64,000 nt of DNA from Cytophagaceae bacterium (GTDB taxonomy: Bacteria > Bacteroidota > Bacteroidia > Cytophagales > Spirosomataceae), in contig JAIXWQ010000008.1 of the NCBI GenBank assembly GCA_027491195.1, forward strand, positions 1 through 64,000, given 5' to 3'. The notes under the pieces were generated by a model, which was given only the letters and a program-made list of their open reading frames with translations, made no database searches and had not been told where the DNA came from. Positions 53,450 through 63,936 of the stretch are shown piece by piece. How positions within the stretch are numbered: the stretch's first letter is position 1; every line of letters begins with the position of its first letter. The position numbers and the translations under genes were made by a program.

Positions 53450-54273
53450 ACAGTATAAAAATTTATTTAACTGCCTCTGGGATTCAATTACAGAATCAAC
53501 AGGGCCTCGTTTGTTCCGTTCCAGGAAATTGGGATGACTTTATTAACCAGAAGAATTTATTCGAGGTTTGCTCGATGCACCTGTTGAATGGTTTACAGGC
53601 CAAAATCGATAATCCCCTTTGCCCGATCGATTCACAGGAAATTTGGGCAGCTGGCGTGACCTATTTGCGCAGCAAAGTAGCCCGAATGGAAGAATCCAAA
53701 GAATCAGGCGGCGATACTTTTTACGATAAAGTCTACGATGCCGAAAGGCCTGAAATCTTCTATAAAGGAAACCGCTTGCGTTCCGTGGGTACAGGTGGTA
53801 AGGTGCGTATTCGGAAGGATTCGATGTGGAATGTGCCTGAACCTGAATTGACCTTATTCGTTAATAAACAGGGTGAATTAGCCGGCTACAGCATCGGTAA
53901 CGATATGAGCTCCCGGGATATCGAGGGCGAAAATCCCTTGTATTTGCCTCAGGCTAAAGTATACGATGCCGCTGCCGGCCTCGGCCCCTGCCTTTTGGTG
54001 ACGGAAAAACCCTTAGCACCTAGCACGGTAATCTCCATGGAAATCTACCGAAACGGAGAAAGCGTATTCCATGGAGACACCGAAATCTCTCAAATGAAGC
54101 GCTCCCACGCCGAATTAGTGGATTATTTAACCCGCGAAATGTCCTTCCCAGCTGGTGTTTATTTGATGACCGGAACTTGCATCGTTCCTGATCCTCCATT
54201 CACTCTACAATCTGGGGACAGCATCCACATTACGATTGAACCTATTGGAACCCTTATTCAAACCGTTGCCTAA
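53446..54273 (+). CDS. Fumarylacetoacetate hydrolase-family protein, probably a 2-keto-3-deoxy sugar-acid dehydratase
   Basis: FAH-fold enzyme of 275 residues: AAGVTYLRS, RPEIFYKGN, PEPELTLFVN (metal-binding Glu residues), YSIGNDMSSRDIEGENPLYLPQAKVYD and GPCLLV. It overlaps by one base (TAATG) an alpha-ketoglutaric-semialdehyde-type dehydrogenase. That pairing is known from the Weimberg-like pathways (Caulobacter XylX and XylA), in which an FAH-family dehydratase turns a 2-keto-3-deoxy-pentonate into 2,5-dioxopentanoate. Substrate (xylonate, arabinonate or a hexarate derivative) is inferred from context only. Confidence 0.78.
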   Translation: MNSIKIYLTASGIQLQNQQGLVCSVPGNWDDFINQKNLFEVCSMHLLNGLQAKIDNPLCPIDSQEIWAAGVTYLRSKVARMEESKESGGDTFYDKVYDAERPEIFYKGNRLRSVGTGGKVRIRKDSMWNVPEPELTLFVNKQGELAGYSIGNDMSSRDIEGENPLYLPQAKVYDAAAGLGPCLLVTEKPLAPSTVISMEIYRNGESVFHGDTEISQMKRSHAELVDYLTREMSFPAGVYLMTGTCIVPDPPFTLQSGDSIHITIEPIGTLIQTVA

Positions 54274-55631
54274 TGAATTATACAGACGCTTCGATTGCAG
54301 AAATCGACGCAGCCATAGCCGCTGCGAAAGCCGCATTCCCCATTTACCGTCGTATTTCAGATGCGAAACGCGCTGAATTTCTTCAAGCCATTTCGCGTGA
54401 GATAATGGCAATCGGTGATGACTTAATCCAAACAGCTTGCACAGAATCACATCTCCCGGAAGCTCGAATCACGGGCGAAAGGGGTCGCGCCACAGGTCAA
54501 ATTCAGGCTTTTGCCGATTTCATCTCCAACCCAGCCTGGAAAAAAGAAATCCACGATCCAGCTCAGCCGGACCGCACGCCACTTCCTAAACCGGATTTAT
54601 TTCAAACTCAAATTCCTTTAGGCCCTGTCGCTGTTTTTGGCGCTAGCAACTTCCCGCTTGCCTTTTCTGTGGCCGGTGGCGATACCATTTCAGCACTTGC
54701 AGCAGGCTGTCCTGTTATTTTCAAAGCCCATCCGGCTCACCCTAAAACAGGGAATCTTGTGGGTGGCGCTATATCTAAAGCAGTCACTTCTTGCGGTTTA
54801 CCTCAAGGCGTATTTAGTTTAATTCACGGTGCTTCTCATGCGGTGGGATCCCATTTAGTGCAACACCCTGAAATTCAAGCAGTTGGATTTACCGGTTCTT
54901 ATCGGGGTGGAAAAGCCCTTTATGACCTAGCGGTGCGCAGACCACATCCTATTCCTGTGTATGCGGAAATGGGGAGTGTGAATCCCGTGGTACTTTTATC
55001 CGATAAAATCGCTGAAAACCCTGCAGCCCTCGCTGCTGGTTTAGCTGGTTCGGTTTGTATGGGAGTAGGACAATTTTGCACCAATCCTGGCTTACTGATT
55101 CTTCAGAAAAAGGATGCTGGATTCTTAGATTTATTAGCTGCAGAATTAGACAAATTGCCTTTAGGCACGTTTTTAACCCCAGGAATTTCTGATGCTTATG
55201 CAGCAGGCGTTTCAAATCTGGCGCAACATTCGAAAAAATTAACTTCGCGTGATTTACCTTCCCCTGCCCTATTTGTGGCTGAAGCTGCGACTATTAATCG
55301 AGTAGTTTTAGAGGAAGTTTTTGGCCCTTGCACAGTGGCCATTTTAGTGGAAGATAAAGCAGAAATGATTTCCTTCATCGAATCATTAGAAGGTCAGTTA
55401 ACTGGAACTATTCACGGAACTAAAGCGGAAATTTCTGAGGAACTGGTCGATGCTCTTTTACAAAAAGTAGGTCGCTTGCTTTTCAACGGCTTCCCTACTG
55501 GCGTAGAAGTTTCTGGCGCTATGGTTCACGGAGGTCCATTCCCGGCGACTACAGACTCAAGGAGTACAAGTGTAGGAACACAGGCTATTTATCGGTTTGT
55601 GAGGATGGTGTGCCTTCAGAATAGATTATAA
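54273..55631 (+). CDS. 2,5-dioxopentanoate (alpha-ketoglutaric semialdehyde) dehydrogenase-type aldehyde dehydrogenase
   Basis: Aldehyde dehydrogenase of the KGSADH branch: FQTQIPLGPVAVFGASNFPLAFSVAGGD, FTGSYRGGKALYDLAVRRPHPIPVYAEMGSVNPV (catalytic Glu) and GVGQFCTNPG with nucleophile Cys269, GTIHG near the end. Total length is 452 residues, shorter than the approximately 500-525 of related enzymes as I recall, mainly ahead of the catalytic core. It would oxidise 2,5-dioxopentanoate to 2-oxoglutarate. The TAA stop (55629-55631) lies within the first ATAAAGC unit of repeat locus E. Confidence 0.86.
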   Translation: MNYTDASIAEIDAAIAAAKAAFPIYRRISDAKRAEFLQAISREIMAIGDDLIQTACTESHLPEARITGERGRATGQIQAFADFISNPAWKKEIHDPAQPDRTPLPKPDLFQTQIPLGPVAVFGASNFPLAFSVAGGDTISALAAGCPVIFKAHPAHPKTGNLVGGAISKAVTSCGLPQGVFSLIHGASHAVGSHLVQHPEIQAVGFTGSYRGGKALYDLAVRRPHPIPVYAEMGSVNPVVLLSDKIAENPAALAAGLAGSVCMGVGQFCTNPGLLILQKKDAGFLDLLAAELDKLPLGTFLTPGISDAYAAGVSNLAQHSKKLTSRDLPSPALFVAEAATINRVVLEEVFGPCTVAILVEDKAEMISFIESLEGQLTGTIHGTKAEISEELVDALLQKVGRLLFNGFPTGVEVSGAMVHGGPFPATTDSRSTSVGTQAIYRFVRMVCLQNRL

Positions 55632-55777
55632 AGCACAAAGAATAAATAATAAAGGCGGAATAAAAAGGGCTCGAAATTCGAGCCCTTTTTTACATTTATG
55701 AAATATTTATTTCTGAATCTATCGCCATAGGCGATCTATTCTCTATACTTTATTCTTTGTGCTTTATGCTTTAAACT
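55621..55777. repeat. Inverted heptanucleotide element, locus E
   Basis: Left arm 55621-55655 (ATAGATT, ATAAAGC, ACAAAGA, ATAAATA, ATAAAGG), a terminator at 55661-55691, core palindrome ATCGCCATAGGCGAT at 55721-55735, then six inverse units 55736-55777 (CTATTCT, CTATACT, TTATTCT, TTGTGCT, TTATGCT, TTAAACT). Both flanking stop codons, of the aldehyde dehydrogenase and of clpB on the other strand, are inside the arrays. Confidence 0.9.
55661..55691. terminator. Bidirectional rho-independent terminator
   Basis: GGGCTCGAAATTCGAGCCC (55667-55685) with flanking A and T runs, between the convergent aldehyde dehydrogenase and clpB genes. Confidence 0.9.
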
Positions 55778-58371
55778 TCGACAATCACGTTTTCAAACGT
55801 CAACTCCCCATCCGCACCTAACTCCATCATCACCGCCGAATCTTTCACGATTTTACCGGATAAAATGGCTTTAGACAATTCGTTCAAAACGGCTTTCTGA
55901 AGTACACGCTTCATGGGACGACCACCGTAGTTCGGGTCATAACCGTCATCCGCTAGCTTATTCAAAGCTTCTTCCGTTGCTTCTAAGGTAATGTGTTGGT
56001 CAGCTAAACGCTTCTGCACTTCCTTGAATTGAATGGCTAAAATTTTGCGCGCATGTTCTAAGGTTAATGGTTCGAATAAAACCACTTCATCTACGCGGTT
56101 TAAGAATTCAGGTCGAACGACTTGCTTTAAAAGTGTCATCACCTCTTCTTTGGTTTCTTCTAAGATCAATGCATTGTTCCAGCCTTCCATTTGTGCCATT
56201 TTCTCTTGAATCAAGTGGCTACCAATGTTCGAGGTCATGATGATGATCGTATTCTTGAAGTTTGCAGTGCGACCTTTGTTATCCGTTAAGCGACCTTCGT
56301 CTAAGACTTGTAATAAGATGTTCCAAACATCCGGATGTGCCTTTTCAATCTCGTCTAATAACACGACCGAATAAGGTTTACGGCGCACGGCTTCGGTTAA
56401 TTGTCCGCCCTCATCGTAGCCCACGTATCCCGGAGGCGCTCCTACTAAGCGACTTACGGCATGGCGTTCTTGGTATTCGGACATATCGATGCGAACCATG
56501 GCGTTTTCGTCGTTGAATAGGTAGGAGGCCAAAGTTTTGGCTAATTCCGTCTTACCTACACCCGTAGTTCCCAAGAAGATAAACGAACCGATGGGACGTT
56601 TTGGATCCTGTAAACCAGCTCTCGAACGGCGAACGGCATCCGAAACCATCTCAATAGCTTGGTCTTGACCAGCCACGCGTTTGTGCAATTCATCTTCTAA
56701 ATGCAATAGCTTCTCCACTTCGGTTTGTAGCATTCTGCTGACTGGAATTCCGGTCCATTTTGCGACTACTTCCGCTACGTTTTCTGCTGTCACTTCTTCT
56801 TGCAACATCGAATTTTCTCCGGCTGGCTGGGCCTGCATATCTTTTAATTTCTGCTCGGACTCCACTAAACGGCCGTACCGAATCTCGGCTACTTTACCAT
56901 AATCGCCTTGTCGTTCGGCTTGTTCGGCTTCTAACTTGAGTCGATCGATGGTTTCTTTTTCGGCACGTACGGCATCGAGAACAGATTTTTCCGATTGCCA
57001 TTTGGCCTTCAACTCATCTCTTTTCTCAGATAAATCCGCTAAATCGCGCGTTAATATCGTTTCCTTCTCCTTATTATTCTCGCGGCGAATCGCTTCGCGC
57101 TCGATTTCTAACTGCATAATTTTGCGCTGGATATCATCGATTTCTTCAGGAACGGAATCGATCTCCAGACGCATTTTGGCAGCCGCTTCATCCATCAAAT
57201 CGATCGCTTTATCGGGTAAGAATCGATCCGAAATATAGCGGTTCGATAATTCGACAGCCGCAATGACCGCGTCATCTTGAATACGCACTCCGTGGTGTAA
57301 TTCGTATTTATCCTTGATACCACGCAGGATCGAAATGGCATCAGCCACATCTGGTTCCTCCACTAAAACCGATTGGAAACGGCGCTCGAGGGCCTTGTCT
57401 TTCTCGATGTACTTTTGGTATTCTTTTAAAGTCGTGGCACCGATAGCGTGTAGTTCTCCTCGAGCCAAAGCTGGTTTCAATAAGTTCGCCGCATCCATCG
57501 CTCCTTCGCCTCCGCCTCCCGCACCGATTAATGTGTGGATCTCATCAATGAATAAGACGATTTCTCCGTCGGAATCCGTCACTTCTTTGATGACCGCTTT
57601 CAAACGCTCCTCGAATTCCCCTTTGTACTTTGCTCCCGCGACCAATAGACCCATGTCAAGCGACATTACGATCTTTGATTTCAAGTTTTCAGGCACATCG
57701 CCAGAGACGATACGTTGGGCTAAACCTTCTACGATGGCGGTTTTACCGACACCTGGTTCTCCCAAAAGGATAGGGTTATTCTTCGTACGACGGGATAAAA
57801 TCTGTAAGACCCGGCGAATCTCTTCGTCACGTCCAATTACCGGATCTATTTTCCCGGCCTTCGCTAATTCATTCAAATTCTTACCGTATTTCTCTAAAGA
57901 CTGGTAAGTACTTTCTGCATGTGGATCGTTCACTTTTCTATTTCCTCTAAGTTCTATGATGGATTTCTTAAAATTTGCACTCGTAATGCCTAAAGATTTT
58001 AACAAGTCTCCGATGGCATCTTTGGATTCGATGAGAGCGAGAAAAAGTAGCTCTACACTCACATAGGAATCACCAAATTCTGATTTCAAAGCCTCCGCTT
58101 TCGTTAGTACCTGTTGCAACGCATTGCTCGCATAGGGCTGAGCGCCCGATACTTTCGGATAAGAAGAAAGAATGGATTGTAATTTCTCTTGAATCTGCTG
58201 AACAGACACGTTATTCTTCTTTAAGAGAAAAGCAGATGTTTGGGTGTCGTCTTGCAAGATGGCTTGCAATAGATGCCCTGTTTCAATGGCTTGCTGGCCA
58301 TTCGTGCTCGCGATTTCCATCGCGTTTTGGATAACCAATCCAGCTTGTGATGTGTAATTATTTGGATTCAT
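55771..58371 (-). CDS. clpB: ClpB disaggregase
   Basis: Hsp100 AAA+ chaperone of 866 residues that rescues aggregated proteins with DnaK. Order: Clp N domain (1-145), NBD1 with Walker [10 protein letters not shown] (about 205), the coiled-coil middle domain (about 410-525) that separates ClpB from ClpA/C, and NBD2 with GTTGVGKTE (about 605), [26 protein letters not shown], and the C-terminal domain. No CIRCE or other heat-shock operator was recognised upstream. The stop codon lies in repeat locus E. Confidence 0.96.
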   Translation of the reverse strand: MNPNNYTSQAGLVIQNAMEIASTNGQQAIETGHLLQAILQDDTQTSAFLLKKNNVSVQQIQEKLQSILSSYPKVSGAQPYASNALQQVLTKAEALKSEFGDSYVSVELLFLALIESKDAIGDLLKSLGITSANFKKSIIELRGNRKVNDPHAESTYQSLEKYGKNLNELAKAGKIDPVIGRDEEIRRVLQILSRRTKNNPILLGEPGVGKTAIVEGLAQRIVSGDVPENLKSKIVMSLDMGLLVAGAKYKGEFEERLKAVIKEVTDSDGEIVLFIDEIHTLIGAGGGGEGAMDAANLLKPALARGELHAIGATTLKEYQKYIEKDKALERRFQSVLVEEPDVADAISILRGIKDKYELHHGVRIQDDAVIAAVELSNRYISDRFLPDKAIDLMDEAAAKMRLEIDSVPEEIDDIQRKIMQLEIEREAIRRENNKEKETILTRDLADLSEKRDELKAKWQSEKSVLDAVRAEKETIDRLKLEAEQAERQGDYGKVAEIRYGRLVESEQKLKDMQAQPAGENSMLQEEVTAENVAEVVAKWTGIPVSRMLQTEVEKLLHLEDELHKRVAGQDQAIEMVSDAVRRSRAGLQDPKRPIGSFIFLGTTGVGKTELAKTLASYLFNDENAMVRIDMSEYQERHAVSRLVGAPPGYVGYDEGGQLTEAVRRKPYSVVLLDEIEKAHPDVWNILLQVLDEGRLTDNKGRTANFKNTIIIMTSNIGSHLIQEKMAQMEGWNNALILEETKEEVMTLLKQVVRPEFLNRVDEVVLFEPLTLEHARKILAIQFKEVQKRLADQHITLEATEEALNKLADDGYDPNYGGRPMKRVLQKAVLNELSKAILSGKIVKDSAVMMELGADGELTFENVIVEV

Positions 58372-58483
58372 ATCGGCTAGGTTTTCACACTACTTAGCAA
58401 ATGAATACCCAATCGAATAATTCGGAAAAAATGACATTAAAAGACGCGTAGCAAATAAGAAAAATACGCCAAAATGGCGCATA

Positions 58484-61400
58484 CTAGGCGAATTTGGCTT
58501 TAATTGCGTCTTCGAAATTCTTCAGCGCAATTTGTAAATCCACAATCTCTGAGGGAAAATGTTCAAAATCACAGACTTTGGCCTTCAACTCGATCTTTTC
58601 GCAGATCGAATGCACTTGAGCCGCACCTAAGGTGCCTGAATTCCCTTTTAAGGTATGCAGTTCCGACTGAACGCCTTTGCAGCTTCCAGCCTGATGAGCG
58701 GAAATGGCTGCAGCTATCTGTTCTTTGGCCTCCACAATAAACTCTTCTAACATGCTTTGCACGAAGGCAGGATCTCCGCCCACCGCATCCGAAAGCGATG
58801 CTAAAACCTCCTCGTCCACCACGAAATCGGTTACTACGAAAGACTCCTCCACTGTACTATGACCTGAAGACACCCAGCGAGAAACCGTCTGAATTAATTG
58901 TTGTGCCCTAATCGGTTTAGCTAAATAATCATCCATTCCTGCAGCGAGGAAACGTTCTCGATCTTCCTTCATCGCATAGGCCGTCATCGCCACGATAGGC
59001 GGCAAACCCACGAGATCCAAAGCCTTCAAGCGGCGTGTTGTCTCCATACCATCCATCTCAGGCATTTGGATGTCCATCAGGACTAAATCAAAATTCGCGT
59101 CTTTTTCAAGAACTGTAATAGCTTCCTGTCCACTAGAGGCCATCTCAACCTCACAACCAGCCTTCATTAATATTTGGCTGGCTACTTTTCGATTCGTGGC
59201 ATTATCATCCACTAAAAGAACGCGGGCATGAACTGACTGAAGACTACCTGCAATCGATACATCCGAAATATTCTTCGTTTTCGCAGCAAGTGAAGAATCC
59301 CCGATAGCCAGCTTGATCGTAAACCAAAACGTACTCCCCTTCCCTTCCTCCGACTCCACACCGATTTCTCCGTCCATCATCTTACAGAACTCGCGGGAAA
59401 TGGCTAAGCCTAATCCCGTACCTCCGTAATTTTTCGAGGTAGAGTTATCCACTTGTTGGAAGGCATTGAATAGTTTTTGCAGATTTTCAGGACTAATACC
59501 GATACCTGTATCTTTTACACGAACCTCGAGTTCTGTCATCTCTGCTGAAACCGTTAGCGCCTTAACTGAAATCGCTACAGATCCATTCTCGGTAAACTTC
59601 AAGGCATTCGACGTTAAATTCGAAAGTATCTGCAATAGTCGCGTCTCATCTGCCTTCACGAAGGCTGGTACACTATCGTCCAGTTTATATGAAACTTTAT
59701 TCCCTTTTTGATGTGCTAATGGCGTAAATAAGGCCATTAGACGATCAAATACCTCTTCTAGCACAATATCGGTCGGATGGAGGACCATTTTGCCTGCTTC
59801 GATTTTGGCCAAATCCAAAATATCATTCAGAATATGTAATAGCGTTTCCGAGGACTTCCGAATCGTCTGTAAATAATCGCGCTGATCCTCATCTAGCGGC
59901 GTATCGCACAATAGATCGACCATCCCAATCACTCCGTTCATTGGTGTACGAATCTCGTGAGACATGTTCGCTAAAAACTGTTCCTTTACCTTCAAGGAAT
60001 GCTCCGCTTGTTCACGCGCTTCCACTAGTTCACTTTGGTACTTCTTCAATTCCGTAATGTCCCTAGCGATACCTGAAACTTCCGAGATCGTATCTTGCGT
60101 CAAAATAGGGTTCAAGTAGATCTCTAACCAGCGATCCGTTCCATCCTTCTTCTGTAAGCACAACTCAAAGTGTTGCTTATTCCCTCGGAAAGCTAATTTA
60201 TAGCGCTCCTCCATCACTTTCCGCTCCTCTGGCGCCATCATCTTAAAGCCCATCGTCTCTGAACTGAAATTCAATTGAGGCTTGATCCCTATCTCCTGTT
60301 CTAAGAGTTCCGCATAGTCATGGTTGAAACTCTGCAATAGCAAACGCTTATTCACGGACCACATTAAGTGGGATGAACTCTCGAATATGGAGTTTAATCG
60401 GGCGGTTTCTCTGGCCAAAGCCTCTTCCGCCTGCTTCCTCGAAATCGCAATCGCCACTTGCCCCGAAATAAAGTCTAATAGCTCCAAATCTCGGTTCTCG
60501 TATTTGTTCGCCCGCTCATAGGATTTCACCCCGATAATCCCCGTCACCCGATCACCGATACGGAGGGGAACGCAAAGCATTACTTTGGGAACCACTCCAT
60601 ACAAGTAAATCTTCTTCTCCGCTGCTAGTTGATGAATGTCATCGTCATGCAAGATGAGTGGCTTATTCTCCATCAAGGCATATTCCGTCAAACCATTTCC
60701 TAAACGGCGCTTCGTAAAATGCACGCGAGAATTGAAGTATTCGTCTATGTAATAGGGGAAATAGATATAGCTCTTTCCTGGATCGTATTGCGCGATAAAG
60801 AAGTTCTTCACATCAATCACCTCGCCTAATTGCTTGTGAATATTCACAAACAAATCATCCAGGTTAGAGGAATTAATGGCCACCTGCGAGATGGAAGAGA
60901 ACAATTTATTCGCCCGCTCTGCCCGCACTTTGGCGGTTGAGTTATGCAGAATACAGCGATAAGCCGTAGGAGTACCCCGTTCGAATCGACAAGTCGCTGA
61001 ACCTGAGACATACAAACGGCGACCATCTTTACGCCTAAATACCGCCGTAAATTCAGGAATATCTTCTCCCTTGGCTAATTGATCAAATTGAGCTTGCGTC
61101 AGGTGCGCAAACTCGGGATGTAGGACATCCTGTATTTTCAAATCCTTCGCCTCTTCCTCCGTGTAACCCATCGTTTCTAACCAGGCGCGGTTCACAAAAA
61201 GGAAACGACCCGTCACCCCGGTGATTTGAATGAGGTCGGTGGTATTGTTAATTAAGTCTTGTAATTGGGCATTCGAACGAGTTAAGGCTTCAGAAACCTT
61301 CTTCTTCTCACTAACATCCTCCCCTATGATACTCAGAAAATTATCGCTAACCACAGTGGACGCAACTTCCACCCACTTGATGGCGCCCGATTTCGTCCTA

Positions 61401-61651
61401 TAATTTCGCTCCCGCTCTTCGAATAAACCACCCGTCTGAATGGCCTTATCGAATGAGTTGCGACGTATTTCACTTTCTCCGTCTGGAACTAAGGTAGTAA
61501 AGAAGTCTTGCCCATTTAATTCCCCTGGTTTATAACCAAGTAATTGATGTGTATAGGCATTCGCATGCGAGATAGTGCCATCTAGCGCCATTACGATGCC
61601 AAAAAGCTTCAGGGAATCCAATGTTTTAATCAGGGCCTGCTTATCCTCCAT
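58484..61651 (-). CDS. PAS-PAS-GAF-PAS hybrid histidine kinase with REC and HPt domains
   Basis: A soluble 1055-residue sensor without transmembrane segments. Order: PAS (about 10-120), PAS (about 125-245), GAF (about 250-405), PAS (about 415-545), HisKA with His565 in [11 protein letters not shown], HATPase (about 675-790, [16 protein letters not shown]), receiver with Asp860 in [10 protein letters not shown], and HPt with His999 in LHTLKGNSG. The full phosphorelay is in one chain, so an external regulator takes the phosphate. The ligand is unknown. It stands alone between clpB and the divergent ksgA. Confidence 0.92.
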   Translation of the reverse strand: MEDKQALIKTLDSLKLFGIVMALDGTISHANAYTHQLLGYKPGELNGQDFFTTLVPDGESEIRRNSFDKAIQTGGLFEERERNYRTKSGAIKWVEVASTVVSDNFLSIIGEDVSEKKKVSEALTRSNAQLQDLINNTTDLIQITGVTGRFLFVNRAWLETMGYTEEEAKDLKIQDVLHPEFAHLTQAQFDQLAKGEDIPEFTAVFRRKDGRRLYVSGSATCRFERGTPTAYRCILHNSTAKVRAERANKLFSSISQVAINSSNLDDLFVNIHKQLGEVIDVKNFFIAQYDPGKSYIYFPYYIDEYFNSRVHFTKRRLGNGLTEYALMENKPLILHDDDIHQLAAEKKIYLYGVVPKVMLCVPLRIGDRVTGIIGVKSYERANKYENRDLELLDFISGQVAIAISRKQAEEALARETARLNSIFESSSHLMWSVNKRLLLQSFNHDYAELLEQEIGIKPQLNFSSETMGFKMMAPEERKVMEERYKLAFRGNKQHFELCLQKKDGTDRWLEIYLNPILTQDTISEVSGIARDITELKKYQSELVEAREQAEHSLKVKEQFLANMSHEIRTPMNGVIGMVDLLCDTPLDEDQRDYLQTIRKSSETLLHILNDILDLAKIEAGKMVLHPTDIVLEEVFDRLMALFTPLAHQKGNKVSYKLDDSVPAFVKADETRLLQILSNLTSNALKFTENGSVAISVKALTVSAEMTELEVRVKDTGIGISPENLQKLFNAFQQVDNSTSKNYGGTGLGLAISREFCKMMDGEIGVESEEGKGSTFWFTIKLAIGDSSLAAKTKNISDVSIAGSLQSVHARVLLVDDNATNRKVASQILMKAGCEVEMASSGQEAITVLEKDANFDLVLMDIQMPEMDGMETTRRLKALDLVGLPPIVAMTAYAMKEDRERFLAAGMDDYLAKPIRAQQLIQTVSRWVSSGHSTVEESFVVTDFVVDEEVLASLSDAVGGDPAFVQSMLEEFIVEAKEQIAAAISAHQAGSCKGVQSELHTLKGNSGTLGAAQVHSICEKIELKAKVCDFEHFPSEIVDLQIALKNFEDAIKAKFA

Positions 61652-61667
61652 GCCTTAAATCACAAAT

Positions 61668-61701
61668 TTTGTTTAAATGTACAAAAAAGGGCTTAATTTT
61701 A
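61668..61701 (+). promoter_or_regulatory. Candidate promoter of ksgA
   Basis: TTTG (61668-61671) and TAATTTTA (61694-61701) separated by 22 bases resemble the TTTG / TAnnTTTG promoter with one mismatch in the -7 box, 22 bases before the GTG start. Confidence 0.35.
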
Positions 61702-61723
61702 CCCCTTAAACCCACAAGACACG

Positions 61724-62506
61724 GTGCAAGTAAGAGCAAAAAAGAGTTTAGGACAACATTTTTTAAATGATTTAGATGCGGCTAAGCGCATCGTAGACGG
61801 CTTGCAACCGAATGGGGCCTACACGAAAGTATTGGAGATTGGTCCGGGCATGGGGGTGTTGACTCAGTTTTTGGTCAAAAAAACAGAATACGAAACCTCC
61901 CTCATCGAAATCGATAAGGAGTCCGTGGACTATCTGCGCAAAAACTACTTAGAGTTTACCGGCCCTCGTTTAATTGATGGTGACTTCTTATGTTATCCCC
62001 TTGAAAATATTTTCGGAGAAGAGAAGTTCGCGATTGTGGGCAATTTCCCTTATTTCATTTCTACGCAGATCTTCTTCCGCATTTTGGAATACAAAGACCA
62101 ATGCATCGAAGTGGTGGGCATGTTACAGAAAGAAGTGGCCGTCCGTTTAGCAGCGAAACCGGGAAATAAAGATTACGGCATTTTAAGTGTATTGCTTCAA
62201 GCCTTCTACGATATCGAATACCTATTCAGCTTAGGACCTGAGGTATTTACTCCTCCTCCAAAAGTCAATTCCGGTGTTATTCGACTGGTACGGAATTGGG
62301 ACAAAAAACTAGACTGCGATCCGGCTAAATTTAAGTCTTTGGTCAAAATGGCCTTCAACCAACGACGCAAAACATTACGTAATGCCCTCAGAGCCTTGCA
62401 ATTACCAGAACACCCATTACTTTCTAAACGCGCGGAACAATTAGGTGTAGCTGAGTTCACCGAGTTAACGATTTTATGGAAAGATAATGGCTACCAAGGC
62501 GCTTAA
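61724..62506 (+). CDS. rsmA: 16S rRNA A1518/A1519 dimethyltransferase KsgA/RsmA
   Basis: Dimethylates two adjacent adenines in helix 45 of 16S rRNA. AKKSLGQHFLND, the SAM-binding VLEIGPGMGVLT, GNFPYF (catalytic N-x-P-Y type motif) and FNQRRKTLRNAL are the family hallmarks; length 260. The start is a GTG at 61724 (reading M-QVRAKKSLGQ); no upstream ATG in frame fits. Followed after 50 bases by mgtE, a neighbour often found with ksgA in Bacteroidota as far as I remember. Confidence 0.95.
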   Translation: MQVRAKKSLGQHFLNDLDAAKRIVDGLQPNGAYTKVLEIGPGMGVLTQFLVKKTEYETSLIEIDKESVDYLRKNYLEFTGPRLIDGDFLCYPLENIFGEEKFAIVGNFPYFISTQIFFRILEYKDQCIEVVGMLQKEVAVRLAAKPGNKDYGILSVLLQAFYDIEYLFSLGPEVFTPPPKVNSGVIRLVRNWDKKLDCDPAKFKSLVKMAFNQRRKTLRNALRALQLPEHPLLSKRAEQLGVAEFTELTILWKDNGYQGA

Positions 62507-62556
62507 TCGAGCTATTTTTAGTAATTTGCGCCGTTATACCTAAAATCCCTCAAAAC

Positions 62557-63933
62557 ATGGAAGAATTAAACCCAAATCACCTTCCGTTTGAACTAACCAA
62601 GGAGTTCATAGAGGACATCCGCTTGATGATCGAAAATCAGGCGAATGAGGAAATCTTATTGAAGTTAGAGGAGCTTTTCCCAGCGGATATCACCAGCATT
62701 TTAATCGAATTAACTACAGATGAGGCTAAATACCTCGTGCTATTAATCGATACAAAACTAGCCGCTGAAATTATTTCTACGCTTGATTCTGACGACCGCA
62801 AGAAGTTCTTAAAGAACTTTACTTCGAAAGAAATTGCGCAATACATCAACGTTATCGATTCAGATGACGCGGTGGATATTTTAAATGAACAGCCTGTAAA
62901 GGTTCGTGAGGAAGTAATCGCCTTATTAAAAGACCGGGAGCAAGCTCGATTCATTATTGACTTAATGCATTACGACGAGGATTGTGCGGGTGGTTTAATG
63001 CAGAAAGAGTTAATCAAGATTAATATCTCTCAAACCGTTACCGAATGTGTGGAGGAAATCCGCAAACAGGCGGAAGACGTGGAGAAAGTATATTCCGTCT
63101 ATGTCATAGATGACGACGGCAAATTATTAGGTACGGTTTCTCTGAAGAAAATCATTTTAGCTAAGCGAGGTTCTAAAATCGCTGATGTCTATGAAGACGA
63201 TGAAATCGTATCCGTTCAGACCTATGCCTCTGGTGAAGAAGTGGCGGATTTAATGCAGAAATACGATTTAGAAGCCATTCCTGTTGTCAATATTCAAGGT
63301 CGACTTTTAGGCCGAATCACCATCGATGACGTGGTCGATTTCATTACGGAATCCGCGCAAGAAGATATTCAGGTCATGGCCGGTATCTCCGAGGACGTAG
63401 AGGAAGATGACTCAGTTTGGTTATTAGTTCGTTCCCGTCTTCCATGGTTAATCGGAGGTATGGTCGGTAGTTTTTTAGCGGCTAAAATCATTGATCGATT
63501 CGACGATACCATCTCCATTTTACCAGCGATTTCAGCCTTTATTCCCTTGATCGGCTCTACGGGAGGAAATGTGGGCATTCAATCCTCCTCTTTAATCGTT
63601 CAGTCATTAGCGGATAAGAGTGGTCTGGACACGACCTTAGGAAAACGTCTTCAAAAAGTATTGTTAGTCGCTTTAATTAATGCATTAATAGCTGCGGTTT
63701 TTGCTTTCGGATGCTCCTTATTAGTGGATTCAGGCCAAATCATGTTATCCATGACCGTTTCCCTTTCCTTATTTGCGGTGGTCATGCTGGCTAGCTTAAT
63801 GGGGACGATCACTCCGCTAGTTCTAAATCAATTAAAAATTAATCCAGCTGTAGCCAGTGGTCCTTTCATAACGACGACGAATGACATCTTAGGCTATGGG
63901 GTTTATTTTTTAATCGTTTATTGGCTTCTATAG
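62557..63933 (+). CDS. mgtE: Magnesium transporter MgtE
   Basis: Channel-type Mg2+ transporter. A helical N domain (about 15-130, e.g. FPADITSILIEL, DSDDRKKFLKNF, DSDDAVDIL), two CBS domains (about 135-260) that gate on cytosolic Mg2+, a connecting helix and five transmembrane helices (about 285-458), with FIPLIGSTGGNVGIQSSSLIVQSLA and TTTNDILGYGVYF. Length 458 is normal. Three bases separate its stop from the start of dtd. Confidence 0.95.
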   Translation: MEELNPNHLPFELTKEFIEDIRLMIENQANEEILLKLEELFPADITSILIELTTDEAKYLVLLIDTKLAAEIISTLDSDDRKKFLKNFTSKEIAQYINVIDSDDAVDILNEQPVKVREEVIALLKDREQARFIIDLMHYDEDCAGGLMQKELIKINISQTVTECVEEIRKQAEDVEKVYSVYVIDDDGKLLGTVSLKKIILAKRGSKIADVYEDDEIVSVQTYASGEEVADLMQKYDLEAIPVVNIQGRLLGRITIDDVVDFITESAQEDIQVMAGISEDVEEDDSVWLLVRSRLPWLIGGMVGSFLAAKIIDRFDDTISILPAISAFIPLIGSTGGNVGIQSSSLIVQSLADKSGLDTTLGKRLQKVLLVALINALIAAVFAFGCSLLVDSGQIMLSMTVSLSLFAVVMLASLMGTITPLVLNQLKINPAVASGPFITTTNDILGYGVYFLIVYWLL

Positions 63934-63936
63934 CAT

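Noticed and set aside
57314-57907. 197-codon open frame on the plus strand opposite clpB
   Set aside because: It is antisense to a well-conserved ClpB region, Ser-rich as expected for a mirror frame, and matches no family I know.
58372-58483. Heat-shock operator (CIRCE) upstream of clpB
   Set aside because: No 9-bp inverted repeat with 9-bp spacing was found in the 112-bp gap.
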